Below, piece after piece: positions 61,805 to 64,000 of a stretch of 64,000 nt of DNA. The first letter of the stretch is position 1, and every line of letters begins with the position of its first letter. The notes under the pieces are model-generated. The model made no database searches, had not been told where the DNA came from, and saw only the letters and a list, made by a program, of their open reading frames with translations. Source of the DNA: XN24 sp964462675 (GTDB lineage: Bacteria > Pseudomonadota > Gammaproteobacteria > Steroidobacterales > XN24); NCBI GenBank assembly GCA_964462675.1, contig CAYWYS010000010.1:16986-80985 (forward strand), read 5' to 3'. Made by a program: the position numbers and the translations under genes.

Positions 61805-62217
61805 AGGGGCGAGAACAGACCTCGGGAGGGCGCCTACCCGAGGTTGTCCCGCACCGCAGCCGCCAGACATGGGCGGTAGGCGCGGCGCTGGGGCCGGCGG
61901 AGCAGGGCGGCGACAGGAAGTCGAATCAAGTTCCACGCGAGAAACTTGAAATACCGAAAGCCGACCGCCACCGATTCCGCCTCATGGCTGGCGGTAGACG
62001 CAGCAAGTCGCGGGCCGCGCAGGAGGGATCGCCTGCCGCCCGCACTCGCGGCGGCCGAAAGCGAAACGACGCCGCGAGGTTCCAAGTCCCCGCCGTGCGA
62101 CCTGTCGGATGGCCGTCGGGGCGAGGGGTGCCACCGTGGTGTGGCCCGACGCGCGCCGCCTCATCACGGGGGAGGAAACCCCGCCAGGCCAGCGGCGCGC
62201 TTGCTCGGCCTGGTTCT
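61805..62217. other. Region without a recognisable gene
   Basis: About 400 bp between the decayed fragment and the capsid gene. Several short overlapping readings exist on both strands, all arginine- and proline-rich as expected of random high-G+C sequence. I see no conserved motif, repeat or terminator. Confidence 0.5.
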
Positions 62218-63972
62218 CTAGGTCGTCACGCAGTCCGCACTCACCGCGAAGGACTCAGGGTGACGCACGACAATGTCCGCGTCCTGCAGCGCGATGATGC
62301 GCACGGTCCCGGTCGTCCCGTTGGTATACGGGTCCACGAGGATGTCGAGGCCGGACCACAGGCAGATCATCAGGTCGGACCAATTTCCGAAGAAAAGCGC
62401 GCTCAGGCTGGTGCCTGAGCCCTTGCTGAGATTCGACGGGACTGCGTTGCTCATCAGGAACGGGAAGTTAAACAACCGCCCGTCGCCCTCGTACACGAAC
62501 AAACCCGAGCCAGGATCAACCGGGGTGTTCGCCAACGTGGCTGCAACCCGGGTGTTGGTGATGTACGCCAGCGAGCCCATGTCGGCATTGTCCGCCGCGA
62601 CCGCCCTCCAAAGCGCTACCAGGCTTTCCCGACTCGCCAGGCCGCCGTTGGTCCCGTGCGAAAATGAGCCTACGCCCGAGGTGTACAACACGCCGCGCGG
62701 AGACATAGCCGTCGCCGTGACTGCGGGATTGCCCGAAAGCGCCGCCGCGTCGAGGCCACGCGCCGCCACTGCGGCCAGGTCGGTGCGCACCAGGTTCTCG
62801 ACAGCAGGCGAGGACTGGATCAGCAATCTCCGCGAGATGTCAGTAAACGTGCCGCCCGTCCTCGGGCTGGCCGTGACCTGATCGAACGTCTGCGTGCTTT
62901 CCGTCACCGCATTGCCTTCGGCCACCCAGTACCACGAGGCCGCACCAGACTGGCGCGGAATCGCGATATTGCCCTGCAAGCCGTCGAGAATCTGCGCGCC
63001 TGCCTCGCGAACCACCAGACGATTCCTGAGCAGCTCGATAAAGCTCTCGCCCAGGTGATCGGTGCCGACCAGCTTTGCGCCGCTCTGCGTCGAGCCGAAA
63101 CTCAAGTCACGCCTGCCCGTGTTCAGCACTTCGGCCGGAATGCGATAGCCCTCGCCACGCTCGGACGCGGCGCACGCCGCAAGCTCGAAGCCCGCTTGCT
63201 TGCGCGCCTTGGAGTCCTGCGGACTCGCCAGCACGCGCAGCAGCCGGACGAAACTGAAGGCCTGCGCCTCGCGCTCGGTAAGCCCCAGGTCCGGCGTAGT
63301 CGTCACTTCGCGCTCGCCCATGCGCTCGAGCACCGCAGCCTGGAACCGTTCGCGCGACCAGTTGCCGTCTACTGCGCGCTGCGCCAGCTCCTGCTGGTTG
63401 TACTGCGCGCCCATCTTGTAGAGCGCCTTGACGCGCTCGCTCTCGTCGCGCTCGTCGCGCTTGATAGAAATGTCACTCATCGTTACATCCTCGCGTGAGC
63501 GCCCGACGCCGACTGTTGCATCAGCAGGCACGCTCACGAATGAAAGTTCTAGGGGTTTTGCTGCCACGCGATAGACGGGCCAGCCGTCGCGCTCGCCATC
63601 GGCCGTCGCGTCCGTGATCTCATAGCCGAAGCTCACCAGCCGGCGGATGCCGTCTTGGATGTCCTGCCACACCTCGGACGCGAGCGCCGAGCGCGAAAGC
63701 TTGACCGTCGCCCGCGCCTTGCCGTCACGGGCCACACAAGCCGCCAGCACCACGCCGACCAATCGGTCAGGGTCGTGGTTGACCAAGACCGCAGCCCCGC
63801 CATGCAGCCGCGACAGGTCCATGCGTGCGAGGTCGAGCACTTCGTACCCGAACGAGCGCAGCACCGGCTCACCGGATGCAAACGCGATTTCGACCGTGCG
63901 ATCGTCGCCTGCGCGAACCTCGGCGGAACGGTCGAACCGTTGGCCGCGCAGCTCGCTAACTGAAAGGGTCAT
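62218..63972 (-). CDS. Prohead protease-major capsid protein fusion (HK97 type)
   Basis: A 584-residue fusion. Residues 1 to about 165 form a caudovirus prohead protease: GEPVLRSFGYEVLDLARMDL, the catalytic histidine in VLVNHDPDRLVGVV and the serine in KPLELSFVSVPADATVG. A charged, helical scaffold-like stretch (KRDERDESERVKALYKMG) follows. Then comes an HK97-fold capsid: NIAIPRQSGAASWYWVAEGN, TFTDISRRLLIQSS, AALSGNPAVTATAMSPRGVL and FGNWSDLMICLWSGLDILVDPY. GGAGGG precedes the ATG, and ATGA overlaps an upstream frame. It shows a tailed-phage-type head module; portal and terminase would lie beyond the window end. Confidence 0.9.
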   Translation of the reverse strand: MTLSVSELRGQRFDRSAEVRAGDDRTVEIAFASGEPVLRSFGYEVLDLARMDLSRLHGGAAVLVNHDPDRLVGVVLAACVARDGKARATVKLSRSALASEVWQDIQDGIRRLVSFGYEITDATADGERDGWPVYRVAAKPLELSFVSVPADATVGVGRSREDVTMSDISIKRDERDESERVKALYKMGAQYNQQELAQRAVDGNWSRERFQAAVLERMGEREVTTTPDLGLTEREAQAFSFVRLLRVLASPQDSKARKQAGFELAACAASERGEGYRIPAEVLNTGRRDLSFGSTQSGAKLVGTDHLGESFIELLRNRLVVREAGAQILDGLQGNIAIPRQSGAASWYWVAEGNAVTESTQTFDQVTASPRTGGTFTDISRRLLIQSSPAVENLVRTDLAAVAARGLDAAALSGNPAVTATAMSPRGVLYTSGVGSFSHGTNGGLASRESLVALWRAVAADNADMGSLAYITNTRVAATLANTPVDPGSGLFVYEGDGRLFNFPFLMSNAVPSNLSKGSGTSLSALFFGNWSDLMICLWSGLDILVDPYTNGTTGTVRIIALQDADIVVRHPESFAVSADCVTT

Positions 63973-64000
63973 TGTTGGCCCTCCGCTGAATGCGAGAGCC
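63969..64000 (-). CDS. Possible C-terminal end of the next phage gene (partial)
   Basis: On the minus strand a frame ending LSHSAEGQQ and a TGA overlaps the capsid ATG as ATGA. In head modules a portal gene often precedes the protease, so this may be its end, but only nine codons are visible. Confidence 0.3.
   Translation of the reverse strand, partial: LSHSAEGQQ

Overview
The window is 64 kb of dense, high-G+C chromosomal DNA from a gammaproteobacterium. The evidence is gene order: nlpD-rpoS; an RpfE-like gene-recJ-prfB-lysS; sdhE-ygfX next to rpoE-rseABC; lepA-lepB-rnc-era-recO-pdxJ-acpS; nagZ next to methylthioinosine phosphorylase; and comEC-exbBD-msbA-lpxK-ycaR-kdsB-ptpA. Several of these blocks recall Pseudomonas and Xanthomonas, but the genus cannot be fixed from the sequence. 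A run of exactly 100 N (27884-27983) marks a scaffold gap, so this is a draft assembly.

Layout. (1) 0-10 kb, plus strand: the end of dnaE, then accA, tilS, pyrG, kdsA, eno, ftsB, ispD, ispF and truD (fatty-acid initiation, tRNA modification, CTP, Kdo, glycolysis, division, isoprenoids). (2) 10-24 kb: smr, surE-pcm-yqaA-nlpD-rpoS, an M13 peptidase and a DUF498 gene on minus, then an RpfE-like gene, recJ, prfB (with its programmed frameshift) and lysS; ygfZ lies on minus. (3) 24-31.7 kb: complex II (sdhCDAB) between two assembly-factor genes (an SdhAF4-like gene upstream, sdhE downstream), then ygfX and the envelope-stress operon rpoE-rseA-rseB-rseC. (4) 31.7-44 kb, plus: lepA, lepB, rnc, era, recO, pdxJ, acpS, an exonuclease, rlmD, an L,D-transpeptidase, nagZ, a purine phosphoribosyltransferase, a methylthioinosine phosphorylase and a degenerate LOV/GGDEF protein. 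(5) 44-50 kb, minus: csiV-like gene, mfd, aguB-like amidase and a small exported protein. (6) 50-61 kb: lolC-lolE-lolD, DUF2062, comEC, exbB-exbD-msbA-lpxK-ycaR-kdsB (lipoprotein, lipid A and Kdo export and synthesis). (7) 61.1-64 kb: the expected ptpA gene stops after its first codons at the catalytic loop, and a phage-like element follows, with an unknown ORF, about 0.5 kb of decayed sequence and, on minus, a prohead protease-major capsid fusion.

Most genes are translationally coupled (ATGA, GTGA or TTGA overlaps). Intergenic space is scarce, and most of it is occupied by repeats. The most distinctive of these is a hairpin family of two inverted pairs, each between convergent genes (9934-10166 and 22662-22953). 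Its loop is largely conserved, while its roughly 27-bp stems differ in sequence from copy to copy but remain self-complementary. A second palindrome family (GGGGACACTG type) forms the very 3' ends of dnaE and recO. Other notable points are an in-frame hexanucleotide repeat in rpoS, the ptpA/phage junction, a LOV-like sensor lacking its photoactive cysteine, and the absence of a ygfX stop codon before rpoE. I see no tRNA, rRNA, CRISPR array or insertion sequence.
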